64,000 nucleotides of DNA from Eubacterium sp. AB3007 (GTDB lineage Bacteria; Bacillota; Clostridia; Peptostreptococcales; Anaerovoracaceae). Below, piece by piece: positions 1 through 7,683 of this stretch (the first letter of the stretch is position 1; each line of letters begins with the position of its first letter). Both the position numbers and the translations under genes were made by a program. Where the stretch lies: positions 1,240,001-1,304,000 of the forward strand of contig NZ_JIAD01000001.1 of the NCBI RefSeq assembly GCF_000688015.1. Reading direction: 5' to 3'. Below the pieces are notes generated by a model, which was not told the origin of the DNA, searched no databases, and worked only from the letters and a program-made list of their open reading frames with translations.

Positions 1-360
1 CACTTGCTTCTTGCCGTTCACCACCCTGGTCTGTTTGACGGACTTGATCTTGTAGCCCCGTACCACATAGCGACAGGTGACACCCTTGGTCTTCACTGGC
101 CGCACTACCTTCAGGCTCTTGGTGGTGGCGACTCTGGCATACTTGCTGCCGCTGATCGACTCGTACACATAGTACCCCTGCGCGCCCTTCAGTTTCTCCC
201 AGCTCACTGCGATCTCGCTTCCCACCGCTGTCGCCATAGCCCCGCATGGTTTGGTCTTCTCAAACGGCTTGGATGCGGCCAGACTGCTCTCCGGCAGAAA
301 GACGGCGACCATAGCGGCGGTCAGGAGAAGGCACAAAGCCTTCCTCGCTGCGTATCTCAT
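1..360 (-). CDS. Secreted FnIII-like protein, C-terminus beyond the window
   Basis: The minus strand is open from an ATG at 360 to the window edge (120 codons, no stop). AAGGGG lies just upstream of the ATG. The first 30 or so residues form a signal peptide: MRYAARKA, a Leu/Ala-rich core, then LAAS. From about residue 40 the sequence runs AVGSEIAVSWEKLKGAQGYY and later YVVRGYKIK, the strand pattern of a fibronectin type III-like module; the subtilase at 2080-3996 ends in a similar module. The start is 24 bp downstream of the DUF937 gene, so the two are probably co-transcribed. The function and any catalytic domain lie outside the window. That it is a secreted protein is clear; a cell-surface or extracellular role is inference. 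Confidence 0.75.
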   Translation of the reverse strand, partial: MRYAARKALCLLLTAAMVAVFLPESSLAASKPFEKTKPCGAMATAVGSEIAVSWEKLKGAQGYYVYESISGSKYARVATTKSLKVVRPVKTKGVTCRYVVRGYKIKSVKQTRVVNGKKQV

Positions 361-384
361 CCCTGTTCCCCTTTCTGTATTCGG

Positions 385-1026
385 TTACTTCATCATCGAC
401 AGCAGTGTCCCCAGTAGCTGCATGCCGTTGTTGCTGTTGTTCGTGTGGGCCGGCTGGCTGCCACCCAACAGATTCCCCAGAAGACCGCCCAACAGATTGC
501 CGCCCTGATGCGATGTCTGGTGTGAACTCTGGGTCCCGCCAAACAACGCCATCACATCCGACAGATCCAGCCCATCGGACAGGTCGAAACCGCTCCCCTG
601 CTGGTGCTGCTGGTGACTGGCGGTAGAGGTGGCATTGGAGAGGCCGCTCATCAGCAGTGGTGCCAGGCAGATCAGAACCTTCATGACCTGATCCATGGAC
701 AGCCCTGTGTTCTGGGAAAGCTGCTGTGCTTTCTTCTGGCTGTTCTTGCCCAACATATGCCCTACGATCTTCCGACCGTCCTCCTCGTCCAACTCCGCCA
801 CCTGACTGGCAACGGACTTCTTGGTCTTGTGATCGCCCAGTGCGTTCAACAGAGACTCCGCGCCTTCTTTGGAAGATGCGTTCTCCGTCATGGATCCCAG
901 CATCATGGGCACCGCCTCTCCCATGAGTTTGGTAAGATCCTTACCCTTCACACCGGTCTTGCTCTCGATCGACTTCAGTGACTCCTCGCTGGTCATCGCT
1001 CCCAGCATCATGCTCAGTATATCCAT
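385..1026 (-). CDS. DUF937 family protein
   Basis: This 213-residue protein is preceded by GGGAG seven bases before the ATG. Residues 1-130 are helical and repeat MMLGAMTSEESLKSIESKTG-like segments, which is the DUF937 (YidB-like) pattern: short helices with buried Met/Leu and Gly turns. The C-terminal third is low complexity, rich in Ser, His, Gln and Gly, with repeated GGLLGNLLGG motifs. There is no signal peptide or membrane helix. An extended -10 (TGATATAAT, 1057-1065 on the minus strand) lies about 30 bp upstream, back-to-back with the promoter of the gene at 1168. The biochemical role of DUF937 proteins is not established. The following secreted protein (1-360) seems to share its transcript. 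Confidence 0.8.
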   Translation of the reverse strand: MDILSMMLGAMTSEESLKSIESKTGVKGKDLTKLMGEAVPMMLGSMTENASSKEGAESLLNALGDHKTKKSVASQVAELDEEDGRKIVGHMLGKNSQKKAQQLSQNTGLSMDQVMKVLICLAPLLMSGLSNATSTASHQQHQQGSGFDLSDGLDLSDVMALFGGTQSSHQTSHQGGNLLGGLLGNLLGGSQPAHTNNSNNGMQLLGTLLSMMK

Positions 1027-1091
1027 TGTGATCTCTCCCTTCCAAGTGATGCTTTTATTATATCACGAATCCATCAGGAAAGAAACGGTGA

Positions 1092-1120
1092 TTGCTTTTC
1101 CTACGGGCACAATGTATAAT
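1092..1120 (+). promoter_or_regulatory. Sigma-A promoter for the gene at 1168
   Basis: TTGCTT (1092-1097), 17-bp spacer, TATAAT (1115-1120). It leaves a leader of about 40 nt before the ATG at 1168 and is divergent from the DUF937 gene's extended -10 at 1057-1065. Confidence 0.7.
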
Positions 1121-1167
1121 AATAATATCATTACCATTATTAAAAGAAAGTGAGACAGGAGTCGAAA

Positions 1168-2028
1168 ATGTCCGAAAAGAAAAAACACACCATCGTCAAC
1201 ACCAAGGGCGAGGACATCACCCAGGCGCACGATGCTGCCAAGAAGAAGGCAGAGAAAGAAGCCGCAGATCTGGCGGCCCACCCCGAGAAGAAGAAAGTCC
1301 AGGCTAAACCCGTCGGTAACGCGAAATCAAACAGGATCGGAGCCATCGTCCTCTGGGTCATAGCCATCCTGTTCGAGATCCTGGCGGTCATGGTGATGTT
1401 CGGGAAGATCTCTCTCCCGTTCATGTCCTCCACCGTCCAGCTGGTGGTCTTCCTGATCCTGGATCTGATCCTTGTGATCATCGGAAACACCTTCTGGAAG
1501 AAGGCCAACCACATCGATCCAGCTTCAGAAGCGAACCCAACCAAATTCTGGCTCTGGAACAACCTGGGCATGATCGTGTCCGTAGTGGCCTTCCTGCCTT
1601 TTATCGTCCTCTGTCTGACCCAGAAGGACATGGACAAGAAAACCAAGGTCATCGCCACAGTTGCCGCCATCATCTGCCTGCTCATCGCCGGCGTCAGCGG
1701 CATCGATTTCAACCCCATCTCCAGTGAGCAGCTCCAGCAGGCGGAGGCCGCCCTGGGCAACACTCAGGTCTACTGGACCAAGTTCGGCAAGGTCTACCAC
1801 ACCCATGATGATTGCGGCTCTCTGAACCAGAGCGACGTGCTGACCCAGGGCACCGTCAAGGAGGCGGTAGCTGCCAATCGGACCAGGCTGTGCTTCTACT
1901 GCGCCAAGAGAGACAACATCCAGAACGTGGCGACGGATAACGGGAATCAGACTCTGGCGGAAGCGGAGAACGGAGATACTGCAGAGCCAGAGACGGCCAA
2001 TGATACAGATACCGACGCGGAAGAGTAA
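1168..2028 (+). CDS. Membrane protein with C-terminal Cys/His motif
   Basis: The 286-residue protein begins MSEKKKH. This ATG is chosen over a GTG 18 bp upstream because AGGAG sits seven bases before it. Residues 1-50 are Lys/Ala/Glu-rich and probably cytoplasmic. Four hydrophobic segments follow between about residues 55 and 180. After the last helix, residues 195-255 contain YWTKFGKVYHTHDDCGSL and, about 30 residues on, RLCFYCAK. This His-x4-Cys then Cys-x2-Cys arrangement is seen in small domains that resemble the Ada metal-binding fold and suggests a bound metal. The tail is acidic. It is monocistronic, between its own promoter and a terminator at 2045-2081. The function is unknown; metal sensing or binding is inference. 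Confidence 0.8.
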   Translation: MSEKKKHTIVNTKGEDITQAHDAAKKKAEKEAADLAAHPEKKKVQAKPVGNAKSNRIGAIVLWVIAILFEILAVMVMFGKISLPFMSSTVQLVVFLILDLILVIIGNTFWKKANHIDPASEANPTKFWLWNNLGMIVSVVAFLPFIVLCLTQKDMDKKTKVIATVAAIICLLIAGVSGIDFNPISSEQLQQAEAALGNTQVYWTKFGKVYHTHDDCGSLNQSDVLTQGTVKEAVAANRTRLCFYCAKRDNIQNVATDNGNQTLAEAENGDTAEPETANDTDTDAEE

Positions 2029-2044
2029 CCATACAGAACGCAGA

Positions 2045-2081
2045 CGAGGCTGCTGCATGATTGCAGACAGCCTCGTTTTTT
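2045..2081 (+). terminator. Rho-independent terminator
   Basis: CGAGGCTG and CAGCCTCG arms are followed by six T. It ends the gene at 1168-2028 and overlaps the stop codon of the convergent subtilase. Confidence 0.85.
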
Positions 2082-3996
2082 ATACGGTGCGGACGATGCC
2101 CTTGGTCGACCAGGTGGAGTAATACTTCTGTTTGCCGACCTTCTTGTAGGTGCGGATCCGAACATAGTACTCTGTCCGCCGCTTGAGTTTCTTGATCTTG
2201 ACAGAGGATTTCTTCGGCTTCCTGACGGTGATCGTCCTGGTTCCTTTTCCGAAAGAGATACTCCTGGAGATCTGGATCTGGTAACCGGAAGTCTGTTTCT
2301 TTTGTTTTACCCACTTCAGAGTAAGCTTCTTCTTGCCGGGCCTGTATTTGGTGAGACGGGTGCCCTTGGGCACGATCCGGAAGGTCCCGCTGCGGGTGCC
2401 TGTGTACCGCCCCTTTCCACGGATGGTGAACCGGCCGACGCCGACTTTCTTGTTGTTCGAATAGGTGACGGTGAACTCCTTCCCCTGGGTCAGTGCCCTT
2501 CCTCTCAGCGTTGCCCGCACACTGGGAGACAAAGCCCTCCCTGACCAGGTTGCCGGACCCGCGCTCACCGATGCGCCTGCCAGGGAGAAGGAAGTTCTCA
2601 TCTGGCTGCTTCCCAGCCTGATCATCCCGCAACCGGTGTACCGGTCTATTCCCTTCGGGGTGATATCGGTCACGCTTCCCCTAAGCACATCCTCCGCCTC
2701 TGTGCGGTTCAGTCCCGGGTTATACAGCCGGACCATGGCCGCGGCTGCTGTCACATGAGGCGCTGCCATAGAGGTGCCGGTGGCTATTTTGTATTCACTG
2801 TTTCCTGCATTCCATCCGCTGGCCACATCCACGCCGGGGGCGCCAAAATCCACGTTCTTTCCGTAGTTGGAGAAACTGGCTCGTTTCAGGTCGGTGTTCA
2901 GTGCCCCCACGGTGATCACCTCCGGGAAACAGGCCGGAAAAGCCTTGCTGGTCTCAATATCCATGCCGCTATTGCCTGCTGCCACCACCACCATACAGTC
3001 GTAGTTGCTACAGATGTTATGGATTGCCTTCTCATAGTTGTCCAGGATCGCCTGATACCTGGCGACGCTGATCCCACTGTTGGTATACAGGTCTCCGCCA
3101 AAGCTCACGTTGATGACCCTGGCCCCATGGCTGGCGGCATACTGCATACCAACCAGAAGACTGTTGAAATCCCCGCCTCCATTGCTGTCCGTGGTCCGGA
3201 CTGCCAGGATCTCTACCTGTGGTGGTGTCGCATCAGCGATGATTCCCGCCACATGGGTACCGTGTCCGTTCTCGTCCAGATAAGGAGTGGACCCTGCGGC
3301 GATGTATTTCTTGATTGCTGCGCTGGCCGGGGAGATCCTTCCCTTCAGCAGTTCATGCGTAGGGTTGACCCCGGAGTCCAGCACGCCGACGATCACCTTT
3401 CCGGTAGGGCCTCCGGCACTGCTCGCCCTGTCCCGCAGTGCGTCCAGCAGCATCACGTCGCTGCCCCAGGACACGGACCTGGCAGAGGTGCGGTTGCTGG
3501 TGGTCTGCGACCAGCTGGCAGCCTTTGTTTCCACAGGCAGGTTCACCATCACAGCGTCCTCCCCATAAGATTTCACCAGATTATGGAAAGCATCCCGGGT
3601 CTCCTCCGGGCTATCGTACTGGAGAATATATTCCACCAACGGTTCGTAGTAGACTACGTTGGCAGCACCATAAGTCTCCTTCAGCGCTCCCTGCTCCAGA
3701 AACAGGATCAGTTCCTTCTGCTGGAAAGCCTCCAGCCCCTTCTGTTCCTCTGGGTCAGACTCATCCAAAGCCTCTCCCAGCTCATCGATGTCACCGGCCA
3801 CTTCTACCGGGCCATCCGTTTCCTGTGGCTCTGCCGGGGGTTCTTCTGCAGATGATTCCTGTGGCTCTGCTATCGCACTCTCTGAAGAAACTGGATTTTC
3901 CAGCAGTTCCCCTGTCTTCTCTGCGGCAAACGCGGGCACGCTCATGCCTGCCCATAGAACAACACACAATATGAGAATTCCGATTCGTTTATACAT
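2080..3996 (-). CDS. Secreted subtilisin-like serine protease (S8)
   Basis: This 638-residue precursor is preceded by AAGGGAG. It has a signal peptide (residues 1-25, cleavage after AFA), an acidic Glu/Pro-rich propeptide (about 26-165), then an S8 catalytic domain (about 170-460). The triad motifs are visible: Asp in VGVLDSGVNPTHELL, His in NGHGTHVAGII, Ser in GTSMAAPHVTAA, with the oxyanion Asn in VVAAGNSG. C-terminal to this are a beta-rich module (TWSGRALSPSVRATLRG, about 480-560) and a basic FnIII-like module (about 565-638, GYQIQISRS and YYVRIRTYKK) that matches the repeat style of the protein at 1-360. It is exported and probably wall- or matrix-associated, although no anchor motif is seen. 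A weak -10 (TATAAT) is about 30 bp upstream. The substrate is unknown. Confidence 0.93.
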   Translation of the reverse strand: MYKRIGILILCVVLWAGMSVPAFAAEKTGELLENPVSSESAIAEPQESSAEEPPAEPQETDGPVEVAGDIDELGEALDESDPEEQKGLEAFQQKELILFLEQGALKETYGAANVVYYEPLVEYILQYDSPEETRDAFHNLVKSYGEDAVMVNLPVETKAASWSQTTSNRTSARSVSWGSDVMLLDALRDRASSAGGPTGKVIVGVLDSGVNPTHELLKGRISPASAAIKKYIAAGSTPYLDENGHGTHVAGIIADATPPQVEILAVRTTDSNGGGDFNSLLVGMQYAASHGARVINVSFGGDLYTNSGISVARYQAILDNYEKAIHNICSNYDCMVVVAAGNSGMDIETSKAFPACFPEVITVGALNTDLKRASFSNYGKNVDFGAPGVDVASGWNAGNSEYKIATGTSMAAPHVTAAAAMVRLYNPGLNRTEAEDVLRGSVTDITPKGIDRYTGCGMIRLGSSQMRTSFSLAGASVSAGPATWSGRALSPSVRATLRGRALTQGKEFTVTYSNNKKVGVGRFTIRGKGRYTGTRSGTFRIVPKGTRLTKYRPGKKKLTLKWVKQKKQTSGYQIQISRSISFGKGTRTITVRKPKKSSVKIKKLKRRTEYYVRIRTYKKVGKQKYYSTWSTKGIVRTV

Positions 3997-4085
3997 AAGT
4001 TATTTCTCCCTTGGAATATGTTCTATTATAGCACCACCGACTTAAAAATTCATTAATAATCTCCAACCCCCTTCACCCCAAATAT

Positions 4086-4114
4086 TTGCAGTCACCTGGC
4101 ATATCTGTTAATAT
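4086..4114 (+). promoter_or_regulatory. Sigma-A promoter for the DUF1638 gene
   Basis: TTGCAG (4086-4091), 17-bp spacer, TAATAT (4109-4114), about 25 bp before the ribosome site of the gene at 4141. Confidence 0.6.
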
Positions 4115-4140
4115 ATAGGCAGCACTGAAAGGAGGGCTTT

Positions 4141-4797
4141 GTGAGCACCGTGATCATAGGCTGTTCTTCTCTGAAGGACTATATAGAACTTGCCCAGCGA
4201 AAGGTGGGCACACACTACCCGGTGATCTATCTGAACCGTCTCTATCACCGCGATCCGACGGAGATGCGGGCACATATACTCCAGGCTCTGGCCACTCTAG
4301 ATCCGGAGGTGGACACCGTTCTGGCAGCCATGGGATTCTGCGGGGGATCCTGGCAGGAGGTGCAGCCCCCCTGCAGGCTGGTGATGCCCAGGATCGACGA
4401 CTGCATCTCCCTGCTGCTTCAGACGACGGACCGTCCGATGTTCGATCTGAAGGAGCCGGGCCACCTCTACGTAAAAGACCAGGATCCCACCCGGGAGAAC
4501 TTCCACCGGATCTTCGACCGCATGACGGAAGATCTCGATGAGAACACAAAAAAAAGCTACCACCAGGACTGGATGCGCCATTACCACGAGATCGACATCA
4601 TCGACACCGGCCTCAACGACTGCAGGAGGCCGGACTATGTGAACACCGTCAGAGCGGACGCTGACTGGCTTCAGGCCGACATGGATATCGTCCCCGGTGG
4701 CACCTATCTTCTGGAGAAGCTTTTCGCCGGCAGATGGGACGAGCAGTTTCTGGTGTTTAACGCAGGACAGACCATAGAACGAAGCGCTTATGAGTAG
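4141..4797 (+). CDS. DUF1638 family protein
   Basis: The 218-residue protein starts at GTG (4141), with GGAGGG six bases upstream. The sequence fits DUF1638 throughout: an N-terminal CSSLKDYIELAQRKVG segment, a central AMGFCGGSW motif, then PRIDDCISLLL, and acidic/aromatic motifs in the second half (YHQDWMRHYHEIDIIDTG). The conserved Cys and His residues suggest a bound ligand or cofactor. Members in methanogens and acetogens often lie near corrinoid methyltransferases, but no such gene is here; the gene stands alone between its own promoter and a terminator. The molecular function is not known. Confidence 0.85.
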   Translation: MSTVIIGCSSLKDYIELAQRKVGTHYPVIYLNRLYHRDPTEMRAHILQALATLDPEVDTVLAAMGFCGGSWQEVQPPCRLVMPRIDDCISLLLQTTDRPMFDLKEPGHLYVKDQDPTRENFHRIFDRMTEDLDENTKKSYHQDWMRHYHEIDIIDTGLNDCRRPDYVNTVRADADWLQADMDIVPGGTYLLEKLFAGRWDEQFLVFNAGQTIERSAYE

Positions 4798-4822
4798 TCT
4801 CGTGAAATGCCTGCTAAAAACG

Positions 4823-4850
4823 ATCCCCGCGTTAAACGCGGGGATTTTCA
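4823..4850. terminator. Bidirectional terminator between convergent genes
   Basis: ATCCCCGCG-TTAAA-CGCGGGGAT stem followed by T4 on the plus strand, between the convergent DUF1638 and mutY genes. Confidence 0.8.
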
Positions 4851-4854
4851 TAGA

Positions 4855-5934
4855 TCAATCCTGTCCCAGCGCTATATCTGTATACGCCCGAAAGGCAGAG
4901 GGGATGGACCAGACTGTCTCGATCTCCTCCGTGGATGCCAGGAAGAGATCCCGGACGGCCAGTCCCGCCTCCTCTTCAGCGGCCTGCCAGTCCCCGGCAA
5001 AGACCTGGTAGCCATGCATGTGCCATTCCTTGTGGCTGAAGATGTGGCGAGCAGCGGGCAGCTTCCGGATCCGCACCGACTCAAGCCCCAGCGCTTCCAC
5101 CTCCCGCAGGGCCTCCTCTCTGGTCAACCATCCGGAGGTGTTGGGGAACTCATAGAGACCTGCAAGCAGCCCACTGGCCGATCTCTTGTGCAGAAGAATG
5201 TGGTCCCGGTAGTGGATCAGCAGAACGGTCATCTTCTCGATCTGGCGCTTCTTCTTGGCTGGACGGAAAGGGACCTCTGTCTCCCTCCCCAAGGCATGGG
5301 CCGAGCAGGCATCCTGGAGAGGACACTGGTCACAGAGAGGCGCGCGGTTCGGCAGACAGATGAGCGCGCCCAGGTCCATGAGGGCCTGATTGAATTCTCC
5401 CGGCCGCTCCCGGTGGATGCGCTCCTCAAAGAATGCCCACGCGGCTTTGGCAGCCGCCGGCGCGAGGATGTTCTCCTCATAGAAAGAAAGCCGGGCAAAC
5501 ACCCGCAGCAGGTTGCCATCGATAGCGGGCACTGGCTTGCCAAAGGCGATAGAAGCGATGGCAGCCGCCGTGTACGGCCCGATCCCCGGCAGCTTGCACA
5601 AAGCATTATATTCTGCCGGCATCTTCCCCTCGTGCTCCGTCACGATGACCTGCGCGGCTTTGTGCAGGTTACGTACCCTGCTGTAATAGCCCAGGCCTTC
5701 CCAAAGCTTCAGATACTGGTCTTCCGGCGCCTCGGCAAGAGCTCGTATGTCGGGCAGTACCGTCAGAAACCGTTCATAATAGCTCCGCACAGCTTCCACC
5801 CTGGTCTGCTGGAGCATGATTTCCGACAGCCATACATGATAAGGTGTCGGGTCTTCTCTCCAGGGAAGAATGCGGCGATTCTGGTCGTACCAGGCCAACA
5901 GCGGCCCGGCCATATGGATGTTATTCTCAGTCAT
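4855..5934 (-). CDS. mutY: A/G-specific adenine glycosylase MutY
   Basis: This 359-residue protein has the usual MutY length and order. It excises adenine mispaired with 8-oxoguanine in base-excision repair. Visible are the catalytic Glu in LSEIMLQQTR (about residue 38), the helix-hairpin-helix LPGIGPYTAAAI (about 115), the catalytic Asp in AIDGNLLR (about 138), and the [4Fe-4S] loop CLPNRAPLCDQCPLQDAC (C-x6-C-x2-C-x5-C). From about 230 onward there is a NUDIX-like C-terminal domain that reads the 8-oxoG. It lies 36 bp downstream of dpaL on the same strand and may be co-transcribed with it. Confidence 0.96.
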   Translation of the reverse strand: MTENNIHMAGPLLAWYDQNRRILPWREDPTPYHVWLSEIMLQQTRVEAVRSYYERFLTVLPDIRALAEAPEDQYLKLWEGLGYYSRVRNLHKAAQVIVTEHEGKMPAEYNALCKLPGIGPYTAAAIASIAFGKPVPAIDGNLLRVFARLSFYEENILAPAAAKAAWAFFEERIHRERPGEFNQALMDLGALICLPNRAPLCDQCPLQDACSAHALGRETEVPFRPAKKKRQIEKMTVLLIHYRDHILLHKRSASGLLAGLYEFPNTSGWLTREEALREVEALGLESVRIRKLPAARHIFSHKEWHMHGYQVFAGDWQAAEEEAGLAVRDLFLASTEEIETVWSIPSAFRAYTDIALGQD

Positions 5935-5970
5935 GGTCAGATCCTTTCCGCCCTATCATTCTTGTATCAC

Positions 5971-7152
5971 TTAACCAACGATCTTCCGGTAATTGGCCTG
6001 GTCTGTATCCCCTTCTGTGTTGATACAGAGGATGACGGACTTTTCGTCTATACCCAGCAGTTTCCGTGCTCCCACATCCGCCGCGATCTCCAGGAACGCG
6101 CCATAGCCAGCCGCGCCACTTTCACCTGCTGTGATAACCTTGTCCCCACTCAGAGGATGCGCCAGAGCGCGCATGGCGTGCTCCGCCACCACATCGTCGC
6201 AGGCACAGTAGAATGCCGCCCTGTCTCGGATCACCGGCCAGGTGACCATACAGGGAGTGCCACAGTTGAGGCCCGCCATGATGGTCACCGGGTCACCCTC
6301 AATGGAGTGCGCCCTTCCATCGCCAGCCTCCGCGGATCGGTACAGGCAGTTCACGGTGGACGGTTCTACGATGGTGAACGCGGGCGCCTGCTCCGCAAAG
6401 GTATTGGAGAGGTATCCAAGCACACCTCCTGCCATGGCCCCGACACCCGCCTGCAGGAACACATGGGTCGGCACGGTGCTCCCAAGCTGCTCCCGAATCT
6501 CTGCCGCCATGGTCAGGTAGCCTTGGATGATCCAGCCAGGAATCTCCACATATCCTTCCCAGGCAGTGTCCTGGATCAGGATCCATCCGTGCTCCTCTGC
6601 CATTTTGCTGGCGTGATCCACGGCTTTGTCGTAGTTCAGGTCGGTAATGGTCACGCTCTCAGCGCCGGCGTCCTGGATGGCCTGCCGCCGCTCCGCTACA
6701 GAGCCCGCCGGCATATATACATGCGCCCTGCAACCGAACAGCCTGGCTGCCCAGGCAACCCCTTTCCCGTGATTCCCGTCGGTGGCCGTCACAAAGGTAA
6801 TCTCTCTGCACCGGCGGCGTATCTCCTCCGTGCCGAAATCGCTGAACAAAGCCTTCTGCGGATCCAGTCCCAGACGATTGCAGAGGATCCGGTACACGGC
6901 GTAGCTTCCGCCCAGCCCTTTGAAGGCCTTCAGACCAAATCTGGCCGACTCGTCCTTGAGGAGGATCTCTTTCACACCGGCTGCCTTGGCCGCCCCCTCC
7001 AGAGAGACCAACTCGGTCTGTTGATACCCGGGAAGACTCTTGTGAAACCGCAGAGCGTTTTCCGCTGCAGCGGCATCAAAGGGGGAGCCTGGGGCGGCTT
7101 TGGCGCCGCAGACCGACAATAAGGATCCATGGTTCAGTTTCTGCGTGTTCAA
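5971..7152 (-). CDS. dpaL: Diaminopropionate ammonia-lyase
   Basis: This 393-residue fold-type II PLP enzyme would convert 2,3-diaminopropionate to pyruvate and ammonia (DpaL/YgeX family). The Schiff-base lysine is in DESARFGLKAFKGLGGSYAV (about residue 75). The family motif TATDGNHGKGVAWAA (about 120) and the phosphate-binding GESGAAGYGA stretch (about 345) are present. The start is TTG at 7152, chosen because GAGGAG lies seven bases upstream; no ATG gives the full N-terminus. No ygeY/ygeW-type purine or amidohydrolase genes accompany it, so a purine-catabolism context is not supported here. The next gene downstream is mutY. Confidence 0.92.
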   Translation of the reverse strand: MNTQKLNHGSLLSVCGAKAAPGSPFDAAAAENALRFHKSLPGYQQTELVSLEGAAKAAGVKEILLKDESARFGLKAFKGLGGSYAVYRILCNRLGLDPQKALFSDFGTEEIRRRCREITFVTATDGNHGKGVAWAARLFGCRAHVYMPAGSVAERRQAIQDAGAESVTITDLNYDKAVDHASKMAEEHGWILIQDTAWEGYVEIPGWIIQGYLTMAAEIREQLGSTVPTHVFLQAGVGAMAGGVLGYLSNTFAEQAPAFTIVEPSTVNCLYRSAEAGDGRAHSIEGDPVTIMAGLNCGTPCMVTWPVIRDRAAFYCACDDVVAEHAMRALAHPLSGDKVITAGESGAAGYGAFLEIAADVGARKLLGIDEKSVILCINTEGDTDQANYRKIVG

Positions 7153-7224
7153 TTCTATACTCCTCGTTATCTTCTATAGATCGCATTACCCTAAGGTAGA
7201 GTATAGGATTACTTCTCGGAAAAA

Positions 7225-7542
7225 TCAATGGGTTTCCCCCAGAATCCACCCATCGAGAGGAAGGACAGTGCCCCGGAGACAAAGAAGCACTGTAGAGATG
7301 AGGACAGCCGCCTTGCTGCTGCCTGCTGTCCGGGCACGCATCAGCATCACAAGGTAGAAGATATCCACAATGACAAAACCGATGCTATTCCCGAGGGCGG
7401 CCGTCGGGATCGCTCGGACCATTCCCAGGCCCGTGATTCCCATTATTTCGGGACGTACCGCCACCAGGCAGCTGATCAGAGCAGCGATGACTGCCAGGGC
7501 CAGTGCAATGATCTGTAGTATTCTTGCATTTTTGATCTTCAT
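7225..7542 (-). CDS. Small three-helix membrane protein
   Basis: 105 residues, preceded by GAGGTGG four bases before the ATG. After MKIKNAR there are three hydrophobic segments (about 8-28, 48-68 and 78-95) with short polar loops. No family is recognised. It sits between the terminator of the transglutaminase-like gene and dpaL, 73 bp upstream of dpaL on the same strand, so it could share a transcript with it. The function is unknown. Confidence 0.7.
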   Translation of the reverse strand: MKIKNARILQIIALALAVIAALISCLVAVRPEIMGITGLGMVRAIPTAALGNSIGFVIVDIFYLVMLMRARTAGSSKAAVLISTVLLCLRGTVLPLDGWILGETH

Positions 7543-7587
7543 GATCCACCTCTTTTATGCATTACGGCTTTCAGCACCAACCCCAAA

Positions 7588-7610
7588 GGAAAAAGCCGCA
7601 TGATGCGGCT
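7588..7610 (-). terminator. Terminator of the transglutaminase-like gene
   Basis: On the minus strand AGCCGCAT-C-ATGCGGCT is followed by TTTTTCC, about 75 bp past the stop at 7684. Confidence 0.85.
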
Positions 7611-7683
7611 ACTTTCTCGTCTCCGCTGGCGCGCAGAGACTATTATACGCTATGGGTACTAACGCCGGACTAACGCCCTGTTC

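Noticed and set aside
4807..7122. A 771-codon plus-strand frame across mutY and dpaL
   Set aside because: Antisense to two well-supported enzymes with clear motifs; the encoded protein is Arg/His/Pro-rich with no family.
4855..7152. Purine or diaminopropionate catabolic operon around dpaL
   Set aside because: The neighbours are mutY and a small membrane protein; no ygeW/ygeY/hydantoinase-type genes are present.
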